64,000 nucleotides of DNA from Golubevia sp. BC0850 (Eukaryota; Basidiomycota; Exobasidiomycetes; Golubeviales; Golubeviaceae), in the NCBI GenBank assembly GCA_012976225.1, contig JAAVVG010000011.1:1-64000 (forward strand). Reading direction: 5' to 3'. Position 1 is the first letter of the stretch; every line of letters starts with the position of its first letter. A model generated the notes under the pieces. It was not told the DNA's origin. It did not search any database and was given only the letters and a program-made list of their open reading frames with translations. Shown here piece by piece: positions 34,667 through 45,921 of this stretch. A program made the translations under genes and the position numbers.

Positions 34667-37066
34667 ATGATAAGAGCCAGTTCAACTACAGCATCAGCGC
34701 TCAGAAAGGGCAGCAGTCTTTCAAGAGTGAGAATCAATTCAATATCTCCCTCTCCCTCTCCCTCTCCCTCTCCCTCTCCCTTTCCCTCTCCCTTTCCCTC
34801 TCCCTTTCCCTCTCTAGTTCCCACCCCCACTTTCACTTCCACTTCCATTCGATGGATTCACTCCAACTCAAAATCAACTTCAACTTGTAGAAACGCTTCA
34901 ACTTCAACTCAAACCTCCTTTGATTCTCATCCAAATCCACCTCCTCCAGCTTCAACCACTTCAACTTCAATTCCTTCTTCGACTCTTTCAGTCCCAAACT
35001 CAGACGTTGAAATTCATCTATACCCATCCGAATCCTATCTAGCTATCTCTTCTCCCTCGAACAACATTTCACGTTCTTCTCCATTCCAATTGGATCATCT
35101 TTGGTTGAGAGACGCTTGTCAGAGTCACGGAGCTGAAGGCAATCAAGTCCCAAGTGTTCATCAAAGCACTAGTCAAAAATTGTTTCACACTGCTGATATC
35201 AAATTGGTTGATGGAACGAGAGGAGAGAGCTTGTTAGATTGGTGAGTAAGTAGAATATATGTGAAGAGGTGGCGGGGGTACGGGGTATTACTGGAAGACA
35301 GGGAAGGCTCTGCCCTGTGGATGACAGATCTGGCAGTATACTAGCATGTGAAAAATATGTAGCGTGCTCTCAGTAGGATAGGCTCGCTAAAGGAACAGGA
35401 TGGGGGAGAGAACGCAGCTCTGGAAGAAGAAGTCAAGCTGTGATGGTCTGCCACGACCTTCCCTAGTTGTTTCTCTGACGTGTTTTCATATCGCAATAGC
35501 CAATTCGATTTCAAACTCTGTCGTTTTGCGGCTTTTGAATTCAGACGTGGTGTCATGGTAGGAGAGCTCGATGTTCATCGGAAACGAGATGGATCACTCG
35601 TTGTCTGCAACTTAATCTCGAAAAGTCCCTTGATTCCATAGGCTTTCAACCTTTTGCTGTTGCACAAAATCTCATTCTTGGACTCTTCTTATCCTTGTTT
35701 ACCTTCCTTTCAGGTCCAACCCACCTCGAATCCAAAACAATTCTCTCCACCTAACTTTCTCAACTTCCCACCCAGTTCTCAACAGTTTCTCCTCTTTATT
35801 TTCATCTCAACCATTCAAACCCACCTCACCCCACTTAACAATCTTACCAATCTCCTTCCTCTTAATCCAAGCCAACCCGACTCTTTTCAGAAAGTATCAT
35901 TCAGATGTCAGTGGGATTCCTCAACCCTGGTCTGCTGAAGAAATGAAGATGCCTGAGCAACAAAAGGGTTCGAATTTGGAAGATAAGCCAGTGAGGTTAG
36001 AGTGGGAAGCTTTAGGTGGAACGAAGGATGGAGAAGGTACACCTAAAAACCATGAAGAATTGAGTAAGGAAGAAGGAGGTAAAAAGGTTTTGGAGAATAG
36101 GTATCGAATTTCAGAAGGTCTATTAAGGGATGGAATGGTATTTGTTCAGGATTTACCAAATGTTAAGAATGGGAGTGGAATGGAAAATGGGGATGAGAAA
36201 AGTGCTAGGTTGAAAGATTTAGCTGAGATTGTGAGTAACTAATAACCCCATCCCATTTCCATTTCCCTTCCTTAGTTCCTCTAATCGAACCTTTTCGTTA
36301 TCCTTTCTTCTCGAAAAAGTTTGGAGAGATCAGATCAACTTTCTACGGATCCCTATGGGATGTAAGATCTTTATCTCAATCCAAAAATATAGCTTATACC
36401 AATCTAGATTTGGGTTTACATATGGACTTACTTTATTTTCAATCACCACCTAGATTTCAATTCTTACATGTTTTGAAATCAAAAGTTAAAGGTGGAGAAT
36501 CCATCTTTGTTGATTCTTTTAAAATTGCAGAGAAAATGTGGAAAGAAGAAAGAGAATTATGGAAGGTTTTAACTGAAACAAAAGTTGGTTTTCATTATGA
36601 TAATGATGGTAAATTTTATAGATTTGAACATAAGACTTTTGAGAAAAGTGAGGAAGAAAATTTACCTGAAGTAGGAGAAGTCAAAGGAGATAGAATGCCT
36701 AGATTAAATGCTGTCAATTATTCTCCACCTTTTCAATCTCCATTACCTTTGAATTCCGAAATTTCTATTTCGAATATTGATTCTGTTCCTCAAGAAAAGC
36801 GTCAATTGTTCTTCAAAGCCTTTCAAAGGTTTACTGAATTGAGTCATCAGAAGGAATTCAGATATGAAAGGAGATTGGAGGAAGGTGAATGTGTTATTTT
36901 TGATAATAGAAGGGTTTTACATGCCAGAAGAGGGTTTGAATGGAATGATGAAAAGGGGAGTCAAGGTGAGGAGGGAGAAGTTAAAAGATGGTTGAAAGGT
37001 TGTTATGTTGATGGAGATGCTATTTGGAGTAGCCATAGGATTTTGAAGAAAAAATTGGGGATCTAG
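34667..37066 (+). CDS. Gamma-butyrobetaine/trimethyllysine-type 2-oxoglutarate dioxygenase
   Basis: Fe(II)/2-oxoglutarate hydroxylase of the BBOX1/TMLHE family (carnitine synthesis). Exons 34667-35241, 35714-36230, 36320-37066; 1839 nt, 612 residues, phases close. ATG 34667 is the first ATG; the start MIRASSTTASALRKGSS is basic and Ser-rich, like a mitochondrial presequence. The N-terminal GBBH zinc-type domain reads FQLDHLWLRDACQSHG and VHQSTSQKLFHTADI. The TauD domain has IAYTNLDLGLHMDLLYF (iron ligands His398 and Asp400), then GGESIFVDSF and VIFDNRRVLHARRGF (second His ligand and 2-oxoglutarate Arg). At 34746-34815 a CCCTCT repeat encodes Ser-Pro repeats. The protein is about 200 residues longer than human BBOX1 because of the N-terminal and mid-protein insertions. 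BBOX and TMLHE activities cannot be separated by eye. Confidence 0.88.
34746..34815. repeat. CCCTCT/CCCTTT hexanucleotide repeat in coding sequence
   Basis: About 11 imperfect units translated as alternating Ser-Pro and Phe-Pro-Ser-Pro in the N-terminal extension of the dioxygenase. It ends in CTCTCTAG, so it also resembles a polypyrimidine tract plus acceptor, but no matching in-frame donor was found. Confidence 0.85.
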
Positions 37067-37557
37067 ATACTGTCAACTGCTTTCTTGGTGATTTAATACA
37101 AGTCATTGAGATTCGGTTTTGCTTGGAGTTGGTCTGTGCGAATTTCACTCCTGACGTTCGCTTAGTCCTTTGCACGACAACACTCGTAGCTCGACCTGGT
37201 CAAGTCCAAAGTTTTCTGGATTTGGCGCATCTTTGAGCTCATCCAAAACGAGGGGATCATTTGAGATTCTGGTGCGCTTGCTGCTTCAAGTTTCGAGATT
37301 CTGTTGGCAAGATTTCAAGGTCTCTTGGCTGTGATCTTTTTTGCCTCTCTTGAATTTCTTCGAGATGTCACTCGCTTCTCTGATAGATTCCTTTCTGGAA
37401 GGAAAGAAAGACGTAGACAATCTGAAAAACATTTCCAGGGGACTTGTGAGTCTCAGCCTCGGCACTGCTCGGTCTCAACATTTTTTGATGAGACCTCCCA
37501 ACTTTCTTCTCGACCACACTTGCTTTCTTAACTCTCTACCTGTTAAGGACGATAAGG
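37067..37557. other. Intergenic, no supported gene
   Basis: 3' flank of the dioxygenase and promoter of the bystin gene. Nothing recognisable. Confidence 0.6.
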
Positions 37558-39483
37558 ATGCCTCGAGCTGCTTCAAGTCTTAAAACCAAGGTTGAAAAGC
37601 CATTACCATTTCAGCAACAGCTTAAACAAGATGAGCAGACGAGCAAATACGGATTAGTCTCTCAACCAGGAAGAAGATCGAATAACAAATCCATTCGAAA
37701 CTCTCAAGCTGATGAAGATGAAATTGCAGAGAAAGCCCATCAAGCAAAACAAGCCAGAATTTCTGGTGGTTCGATGGTGACTGGTGGTACTTCAGGAGGA
37801 GGAGGGGGAGGAAAGAGTTACGTAGATCCAAAGCTGAGTAGAAACATTTTACGTCTAGCAAGAGAACAGCAAGATGAATTAGAAAGAGAGGAAGCTCAAT
37901 TAGAAATAGGTTATGATTCATCAAAGGGACTCAATTCATTCAATCGCAATAGAGGTCAGGTGGAAGATGATGAGGATGATGAAGATGGGGACATGGAACA
38001 AGACGATGGAGAACTTAGTGACAATGATCAATATCCAGAAGAAGAATATGAAGAAATTGAAATTGATGAGAAAGATAGAGAATTGTTGGAAAGGTTTAGA
38101 GAAAGGGAAGATGAAGATGGAATGGATGGAGCAATGGGAGAGGGAGAGGGAAGGAGGTTGTATGGCAATAGAACTTTGGCAGATCTCATCATGGACAAGA
38201 TCGATAGCGCCGGGGACGAAAAGGATTCTACAAAGATGAGAGAAGAAAGAGGTGAAGGAATGAGAATGCCTCCTGGTATTAACCCAAAGGTCATTGAGGT
38301 TTATACAAAGTGAGTTCCTCTTCTGAAGATGAGAGACAGGTGGGATGAGAACAAGAGCAGGTCTCAACCCGGAAAGGTAGTGGATCTTTGACCTCAGTAA
38401 ACTTTTGAACTTGTTCTTTTTCAAAAAGAAGAGCCATGATCGCAGCAGAGAGCCATTTCTCTCGCCCACCTCAACCTGTCCCTCCCCATTCTGACCCACT
38501 TCTGTCCATCTTCCCTCTCCAGAGTCGGTGATCTTCTATCCCGCTACAAATCCGGACCTCTACCGAAAGCCTTCAAAATCATTCCATCTCTACCCTCATG
38601 GGAATCGATTCTCTACATCACGGATCCATCACGTTGGACTCCCCACGCAACTTTAGCAGCCACTCGAATTTTCGTGTCAAATCTCAAAGCAGCTCAAACC
38701 CAAAGGTTCTTCAAATTAATCCTTCTAGACAAAGTACGAGATGAAATCGCTGAAGAAAAGAAACTATCTTATCAATTATACGAAGCATTAAAGAAAGCTC
38801 TCTACAAGCCAGCTGCATTCTTCAAAGGTTTATTATTTCCTCTATGTGAATCTGGAACTCTCACTTTGAAAGAAGCTGCCATTATCTCTTCGATTTTAGT
38901 CAAGGTCTCTGTTCCAGTTTTACATTCTGCAGCGGCTCTTTTGAGACTTTGTGAAATGGAATACAATGGTCCTACTTCACTTTTCATTAGAGTTTTGTTG
39001 GATAAGAAATATGCTCTTCCTTATAAAGTGGTTGATGCTTTGGTTTATCATTTCCTGAAATTCTCAGATGTTAGCTTGGGAGTTGAAGTTGTGAAAGATG
39101 CTCCAAGGAACGAGAATGGAGAGGTGGAAAGAAGAATGCCCGTTCTCTGGCATCAGAGTTTATTGGTATTCGCTCAGCGGTGAGTTTGAAATTCTGTTTT
39201 TCTGATTTTTCTCTTGTTTCTAAAGTCCGGTCAAATTTCTGGGAGCTGCTTCGGGTTCATCCGTTCTGATTCTGCCCACCTTTGTTCCCTCTCGTCTTTG
39301 AATATCCTCAGATACAAGCAGGATCTCACTCCAGATCAGAAGACTGCCCTTCTAGACTTGCTTCGAGTACAACGTCATGAAGGAATCGGGCCAGAAGTTA
39401 GAAGAGAACTCTCAACTGGAGCGGCTCGAGGAGAAATGTTGGAGGAACCTCTGAATGAAGATGATGATGCTATGTCTTTCTGA
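37558..39483 (+). CDS. ENP1: Bystin / Enp1, 40S ribosome assembly factor
   Basis: Essential nucleolar factor of the 90S and pre-40S particles, needed for 20S pre-rRNA processing and export. Exons 37558-38309, 38523-39179, 39312-39483; 1581 nt, 526 residues. The acidic, charged N-terminal ~240 residues end in the conserved LADLIMDKI and [16 protein letters not shown] block. The helical bystin domain follows: [123 protein letters not shown]-type [16 protein letters not shown], and the terminal DDDAMSF. Length and motif order are those of the family. Confidence 0.96.
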
Positions 39484-41724
39484 TCTCATTTTTATTCGGC
39501 TTGTCATTGTACATTTTAATTTAGACGCAAATCCGACTTTTTCATCATCTTGAATTTCCCTCTGAAATCTGAAAAGGATCTTGGGTCGGGTCCACTTCCC
39601 CTTCAAAGTCGAACTTCCAGCTTCTCCTACACAGCCGCGATTGAAATACAGATCATCCAAAAACAAGTACATAGGCACAAGTGACGATTCCGTTGGGGAA
39701 AGAGAAGGAGATCTTCAAAAGGACAAAACGAAGAGTGGGTGACACTCGTGCGAGTGCGAAGAGTGATACTCGGTCTTCTCAGTGAAGTAGAACTTTGATC
39801 ATCAATGAAGCGTATCATCAGGAGTTTAAGAGCAGGGACTCCATTTGGGGACCATTTCCCCTAATGAGAGAAGGGGTCGAAATAACCGTGAGAGGCTGTT
39901 AGGCCTTGCTCACTTTGAAGGTGAAGCACAACTCGCTCACCTGGCCAACTACCAGCTTCAGATGCCTCATACCGAAACAATTTGCAGTCTGAATAGCGCG
40001 TTTGACCTCCTCCATTGCATAACATTGGTCCATTCCTCTCAGATTAAGTAACAGGCCGGTACCAGATTTCTGCGATGGGAATTTTGTTCCAAACGTCAAC
40101 TCGAAAGACCTGAGGCAGTAGCCGACGCTCCTGCTCAAAAGAAATCAATAGAACGGGCTTAATCACAGCTGACAACTCTCGATGTAAAGTATCACCACGA
40201 AGGCAAGAAGCTCAGTGCAAACTTGAAGGCAACTTTTTTCGGATGCGCAGACAAGAAGACAACCAGGTCCGCATTCGGGAGGGAAGACTCTGGCTTTCCG
40301 CCTTTTCCTACTTTCAAAGACCACCCTTTGAAATCTGATCTTAGAATCTGATTCAAACGCCGAGGGGTGGCCCGATGTATATTGTTTCTGCGAGTACTTG
40401 GGAGATGAGTCGAGAGGATTGCGTGCGCGCGTTTCTCACAAAACTGTCTGTTTAGCAATGAGATAGAGAAATGTTTACTGAAAATTCACGGTATTACTTG
40501 ACTTAGTTCTGAGATAATCTCTGTCTGGTCTGAGGTAGCTGAGATCGGTCCTTCTCTCCTTCAGTCCTTCTCACCTCCCGTCTTCCCCTTTTTGCCACCT
40601 CCTCTTTCTCTCCGTCAAATGAGGATACTTCACATTCAATGTGCAAATCTCCTCCAGTCTTCCATCTGGAAGAGGCATCAGCTTGTCTCTAACATTGGAT
40701 TCCCCAGAGTGGAAAAAATTCAGTGCTTCAACTTTTGATCCACGATGGAACCTTAGATGGCGACGGTGCCAGTAGCTTGAGGGTTTCTGAGGGTCTTCTG
40801 TTGATTAGACCACGGAAAACATCATCTGACTGTGATCTATGACGAAAGTCTCGGCTCTTTTGGTAGATTCAGGAGTGACGTCTCGAGCTCGAGTATACGT
40901 CAAAACCGGGGAGTGGAGATTCAAGTGCCACGCCACCTCTTTCTTCTCTACTATGTGTCGTCAGGGAACGTGGGCTTGAGAGCCAGGCCAAATCCAATAC
41001 AGTCAGAGCTTCTCACTCGGAAGGCATCTTGGGAAGGTGAATTATAATTAGGTGTCGACGCATCGGAAGATGTCAATATTTCTGGTATACAGTATAGCGA
41101 GATAAATGGGTGCTTCAAATCAAAAAGCCTTTCACCTGTTCTACTCTCCGTTCTCTTTGAAGCTTGTTCTGGTGGCTTCTGTCCAATTGGGAGATTTGGG
41201 TTTTGACTTTCCATTAGAGCACAGAGACATCTTCTAACCTCTTTGAAAGCACCTGATGAGGTTTCCATGGAGGATTCTGATAATCTCTTCTATGGACAGA
41301 GACGTCCGTTTCCGGAGGGAAAGGTTGGAGGCATAGAAGAAATGGCAATAGGAAGGGGAGGAGTACCAGGGCCGAGAGCAGGCGAATAGGGCAACTGCAT
41401 TGAAGTAATTGCCTCTACCGTGATGTATAAGCATCTCTTGGTATCTTGAGCTCCCTGTGTAGAGCCCAATCTTGAACTTGTTCGACCCTCCTCGGGCCTA
41501 GAACGTTGGAAGGATAGAAGGGATATTGATTTGAGCGTACGCTGCAAGTGAAGCAAAGACCAAAACTCGAATCTCAGAATCTCAAAGGTAGCTGCGAGAG
41601 ACCTTTCCTTTCGACGATCGAGATAACCTCCTCAGGCGAGTTTGATAGGGACGAGATGGAATTAGCTTTGAACCTTTGAAGGCATTCTTGCCAGCGAACT
41701 CTACATTTTAAAGGATGGGACCTT

Positions 41725-41736
41725 CCGAGAAAGGGG
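41725..41736 (+). promoter_or_regulatory. Shared upstream element CCGAGAAAGGGG, copy 2
   Basis: Exact copy of 6452-6463, here 107 bp upstream of the TATA box of the paralogous gene. Confidence 0.45.
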
Positions 41737-41843
41737 CGCAACACGAGCAAGCGCCATGCCAAACCAGGATGCGGACCCTCCGTACCATGACAAACTCCCC
41801 GATCCAAGAGTCCGATCAACGCCTCAGTTGATCTAGAAGAAGG

Positions 41844-41850
41844 TATAAAA
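41844..41850 (+). promoter_or_regulatory. TATA box (TATAAAA)
   Basis: AGGTATAAAAG context, 126 bp upstream of ATG 41976, followed by a CT-rich leader, as at 6534. Confidence 0.75.
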
Positions 41851-41975
41851 GCCAACCTTTCTCTCAGTTTCTCTCCCCCATCTCCTCTCTCCCCTCCCTG
41901 TCCAATTTTCCAACTCTCCACGCTCTCTAACAAACTTCACACACTCTCTTTCTAAACTATTCTTACTTCGTCAAC

Positions 41976-42876
41976 ATGAACTTCTTCCAGCTATCTCTTT
42001 TCGCACTCTCCATTGTAGGAGCTTCTCAAGCTACCAAGTGTATTCCAAAGTCTGGAACCAAAGAGCAGATCTGTACCTCTCTTTCAAGAGCGTGAGTCAC
42101 TTTAACAGTCAAAAGTGTTTCCATACCGACCTCTTCTATAACTTTTCTAACTTCTTTCTCCTTTTCAACAGTGGACTAGTCAATGTCGCCGCACTTGACT
42201 GCTCTAAAACAACCATCTCTCCTATCGTTGACATTCTACGTCGTGATGTTGACGATGGTGTCGAAGAACGCACCTACAAGGAGTGTTGCAAGACCGAGGA
42301 AGAAGGTGAGCATCAAGCATCTATTTCTTTTGTCCCTCTCTTCACTACTACTTTCACTCTTCGTCTCATTGTCCTGCTCTATTGGGACATTTTTCTGACC
42401 ATTCCGCGCTTTCTCTCTCTTTCTCTCAGTCTGTCAATCTGCCTCTGCTGCTGGGCTCATCAATCTTGATCTCCTAAACTGCTCTGAGACCAACATCAAC
42501 CCAGAGATCTCTATTCTCTCCGACATCTTGAAGCGTAAGCTCCCAGCTTCCTCGGTGCAAAAGTGTACCACTAGATCTGCTGCTGGACTCATTAACGTCT
42601 CAGCTTTGAACTGTGCTGACACCGAAATTAAGTGAGCTCATCTCTGCTCGTGAAGAAGTTCCGTGACATCTCGCTTACACCCTCTTCACTCTATCTCACA
42701 GCCCTGTCATCGACATCCTCAAGAGAAATGGTCTCTCTAAATCTGAGAAGTGTCAAGCCATCTCTCAAGCGGGTCTCATCGATTTGGGACTACTTGACTG
42801 CAGCTCTACCACTGTCGACCCAGTAGTCGACATCCTCTCCCACAACAAGCGTCACCAAAAGAATAGATTGGTCTAA
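41976..42876 (+). CDS. Secreted Cys-repeat protein with Kex2-type sites, paralogue 2 (four units)
   Basis: Family not recognised; paralogue of 6700-7588. Exons 41976-42091, 42172-42305, 42430-42631, 42702-42876; 627 nt, 208 residues, phases close. A signal peptide (about 1-19) is followed by CIPKSGTK and four tandem units, each with exactly 15 residues between its two cysteines: C33/C49, C85/C101, C129/C145, C168/C184. Each keeps C-x5-A-G-L-[VI]-[ND]-[VL]-x2-L-x-C and then [IV]-x-P-x-[IV]-x-I-L. A dibasic site ends each unit: R62-R63, K118-R119, K158-R159, K200-R201; in the first and third it comes 12 residues after the second Cys. A CC pair (77-78) precedes unit 2, as in paralogue 1. Kex2 cleavage would release peptides of roughly 40-55 residues with one possible disulfide each. 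The role is unknown; hydrophobicity and regular repeats suggest a surface-active or signalling peptide. Confidence 0.87.
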
Positions 42877-43307
42877 AGATATTTCTAGATCAAACATCCT
42901 TGGCTCCTGTGGCTTTTCCTTTCTACTTCTCTTGGTCTTTTCGTCACCTGAGCTCGTTCTTGTTCCCTATTTAAAGGACATTTTTGAATCTGCCCCAGCT
43001 GTTTCTTTTCTCTAACTTATCAATTGATTCACCATAGTTTCCTCTCTTTAGATTTTCATCTTTTACTCCTCTTTTCTTCGTTAGTGCGAGTGTTCTAGTG
43101 TCCTTCTTCAACCACCGGAAAAGCTCGAGGCTTCTTGGCATGCGACTCTGTCTTCAACTTCGAAGTCATACTAATAAGTGTTGAAGACTTTGAGAGTCAG
43201 AGAATTGATGAGATTGCTGGGTAATAGTACAAATGAGATGGGAAAAGCCTGAGGAGAAAGGTTTGAGAGTGAGCAACAAAAAACAACGAAGTAGCCTCCT
43301 TTCAAGC
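42877..43307. other. Intergenic between convergent genes, no supported gene
   Basis: 3' flanks of the secreted repeat gene and the THOC5-like gene. Nothing recognisable. Confidence 0.6.
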
Positions 43308-44303
43308 CTAGAAGTCTTCAAGACTTGCTTCAATTTTCTTAGCGGTCTGTTGAGTAGGAGAGGTGGTGAGATCAATGTAAGTCTGAAAGCGAAAGGTCTG
43401 AAAGGGACTTTCAAAGTAAAGGATCAGTCTCTCAACTCACCGAATGCATCTCCTTCAACTGGTCATCTAGCTTGTCTAGCTTCATTCTCTTCTCCTTGTT
43501 CTGTTTGACTACTACTGCTTTCGAAGCAGTGATCTCTTGCTTTTCAGCTTCTCGTCTGAGAGGAGAGAGGGAGGGAGAAATCAGCCTTCTTCGCAGAATC
43601 ATGGAAACCCACCAACATTTGGGAAGGCCCAGGTCAACTGAGGCTCATGACTTTGGTTTCTGATCCAAATCAAGGACAGAAAGTGGAACAGCGAAACCAT
43701 GTCTTCTATATTCCCTTCTCTCGCCTCTCCCAAGCACTTACCTCTGTCTCTCCACCAATTCCCACTTCAACCTAGCCAACATGAACTGATGCTCATCCGC
43801 TCTGACTTCTTCGGTCCTAAGTTCCTCCAAATCACAATCCCTATCGAACTCTTCGACAGAGCACAAAGGAATGTTCTGATAAATGGAATTGAAGTCTCTG
43901 CATTTCTCAATCTCCTTCTTTAGCTGAGTTTTCTCGTATTTGAGATCATTCAGACTCAAAGTCTTTTCATCTACTTGATCTCTAGCCTGAGCTACCTTTG
44001 ATTTGGAAGCTAGAAGATGGGATTGAAGTGAACGATGAAGGGTTTTGAGAGCTAGGAATTGAGGAGTTAGAGAAGAGACTAAGGCTGGAGATGGTGAAGT
44101 TGAGGAGATTGATGAAGACGTCAAGGATGATAGAAGATTTGAGGTAATCTCCTGCAAGTTTGAGATAGAGTAGGAAGCATGAGGATGAAGATATAGGATG
44201 CAAGGTAACTTGAAGCAAGTCAAGTCAAATTGAATCAACTACTTACCTCTATTTCTTGCTGAGTTGGTAATTCATGATCCAATTTAATATCATCTGTGCT
44301 CAT
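43308..44303 (-). CDS. THO complex subunit 5-like (THOC5/FMIP) coiled-coil protein
   Basis: THO/TREX subunits couple transcription to mRNA export. Complement exons 44303-44247, 44151-43742, 43555-43441, 43346-43308; 621 nt, 206 residues, phases close. The THOC5 signature is present: LNDLKYEKTQLKKEIEKCRDF, then PLCSVEEFDRDC, and HQFMLARLKWELVERQRREAEKQE, equivalent to the animal LARLDWELEQRKR segment. A short coiled coil follows (KAVVVKQNKEKRMKLDKLDDQLKEM) and the protein stops shortly after at LEDF. It therefore holds only the N-terminal coiled-coil third of animal THOC5, which is usual for minimal fungal forms. It is 102 bp from, and divergent to, the TFIIIC gene. Confidence 0.82.
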
Positions 44304-44405
44304 CTTGTCTGATTAGAATTGATTTGAGGATTTGCTGTGAGTTGATGTGTGAGTTGAGAATGACCCAAAGTCAAAGATGTCTCTTCCTCTTTCCCATTCG
44401 CAAGA

Positions 44406-45921
44406 ATGACTTCAATTAAACCTCCACTAGATTCAAGCTGGACTAGGATCTCAAAATTCAATCCTAAAGGTCCTTCTTCTATTCTTGGAGAACCTCATCT
44501 CAATTCAACCACCAAGTCACGCAAAACAGGCTCAGAGAGTAGACGTGATCCTTCAGATGGAATGGATCACGATGCAAATAGCTCACAAGACGAAGATCGG
44601 ACCGATCAAGAAGATCAAGAAGAAGATCAAAATGACGACGACGATCAAGAAGACGGAGAGCATGGAGAAGAGGAGAGTGAATGGGAATGCTTTGAGGAAG
44701 AGACCTTGATCGTCATTTTGGACTTGGGTCCTGATGGGAACAACATCTTGTCGAATAGTCTAGACTATTCCATAACTGTGAGTGATTGATTCATGTCAAT
44801 CTATGTTAAAAGTCAGAAGATGATTGTCAGCAGTTGAAGAGAAGTCGCAAGGGAGACAGAGGGAAGTCGAGCTAGCAAAAGAGGCAACTCCCGCTTCTCT
44901 GAACACTCCTCCTCGCGTTCGATTAGGTCTGTAAGCTAGTGAATATAAGTTCAATCAGTCTATCATTGACCCAAGGAGTCTATCGCCGGAGATCTTGGAG
45001 ATAGAACCCACGCAGCTCCAAAGTCTGGCTTCTAATCGTCTCTCCCCTTTCTTTCTTCGTTTTCTCAGGGATTAGACACTTCTCAACCGTTTTTACGAAC
45101 TGGAGGGTCTCTCCTTCGTGGGCAATGGGACGAATTGATGGGCACTGAAATCTTGATGAGCCAGCTCAGAGGTGAGTTAGCACCCCCGTTTAACTTCTTC
45201 CTTCATTCTATTTCGCCGGTCATAATAACACTTCCTCATCCTTTCCAACTTATTGACTCTGGCCTTTGCAGATGCCTCTCGACCAGCTAGCCAACAGCAT
45301 ATCCTATCACCTCTAGAGCTTCAAGATTCCGGAACTTGCTTGAGCTATCCAATCGAGGATCCCAATTCTTCTCCTCAAGATGTCATTCCATTTCCTTCCG
45401 GAACAACTCAACGTAGAATCAGATTCACTCCCGGTACTCTGAGAAGAGAACCTAGAAGAGGATCTACTTCACCTAGCAGAGAGAAACCGAAAGCTAGACC
45501 AAAACCCAAACCTCGAAAGAGTATAGGAAAAGGAAAAGGGAAAGCCAAAGAGGAAGATTCTGATGAAGAAGAAGTTCAAGATGGAAGTGATGAGGAGGAG
45601 GAACCGACGGAAAAGAAAAGAAGAGGTGGTCGTAGGACTGCCATGACGGACAGAGATAGAATCAAAATGGCAATGAAGAAAGGATTGATGGGTGGTGGGA
45701 AGAAAAGCACTGGTGGTTGGACTGAAGAGAATAGAGGGAGACCTAGAGGTGGTGCAAGACCGAGAGGGAGGGGACGAGGGAGGGGGACGGGGAGAGCTAG
45801 CCAGGGAGATAGAGAAGGTCAAGAGCAACAAGAAGAGGGAGGAGATGGAATTGAAGAGAACGAAGGAGATGGTTCCAATCAACAAGGACAAGAGGATGAA
45901 GAAGGAACTGAGCAAGAGTGA
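44406..45921 (+). CDS. TFIIIC small subunit (GTF3C6/Sfc7/tau55-like)
   Basis: RNA polymerase III initiation factor subunit carrying the tau55-type triple-barrel domain. Exons 44406-44777, 45069-45171, 45272-45921; 1125 nt, 374 residues. An acidic Asp/Glu/Gln region (about 55-95) precedes the domain. The domain motifs are EETLIVILDLGPDG, YSITGLDTSQPFLRTGGSLLRGQWDELMGTEILM and, after a Ser/Pro stretch, the RRIRFTPG strand. The C-terminal ~150 residues are basic and RGG-like (GARPRGRGRGRGTG) with acidic patches and an unusual Gly/Arg/Gln/Glu composition, suggesting DNA or RNA contacts. The family core is clear; the C-terminal extension has no counterpart that I recall. Confidence 0.82.

Larger units (their letters stand above)
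39484..41975. other. Gene-poor 2.5-kb region with two unexplained minus-strand open blocks
   Basis: No gene can be assigned. The minus strand holds two open blocks (40458-40192 and 40110-39930) with exon-like edges: TTGAGCAG and TGCCTCAG acceptors, and GGCCAG/GTGAGC near 39940. They read like protein (for example SSLPNADLVVFLSAHP and EEVKRAIQTANCFGMRHLK) but match no family I know. The right end carries the TATA box and the 12-mer of the secreted repeat gene. Confidence 0.4.

Noticed and set aside
6700-42876. RiPP (ustiloxin/dikaritin-type) cluster built on the Kex2-site proteins
   Set aside because: No DUF3328 (UstY-like) protein, tyrosinase or peptidase-type maturation genes lie next to either gene, and the units are long Cys-containing segments rather than short core peptides.
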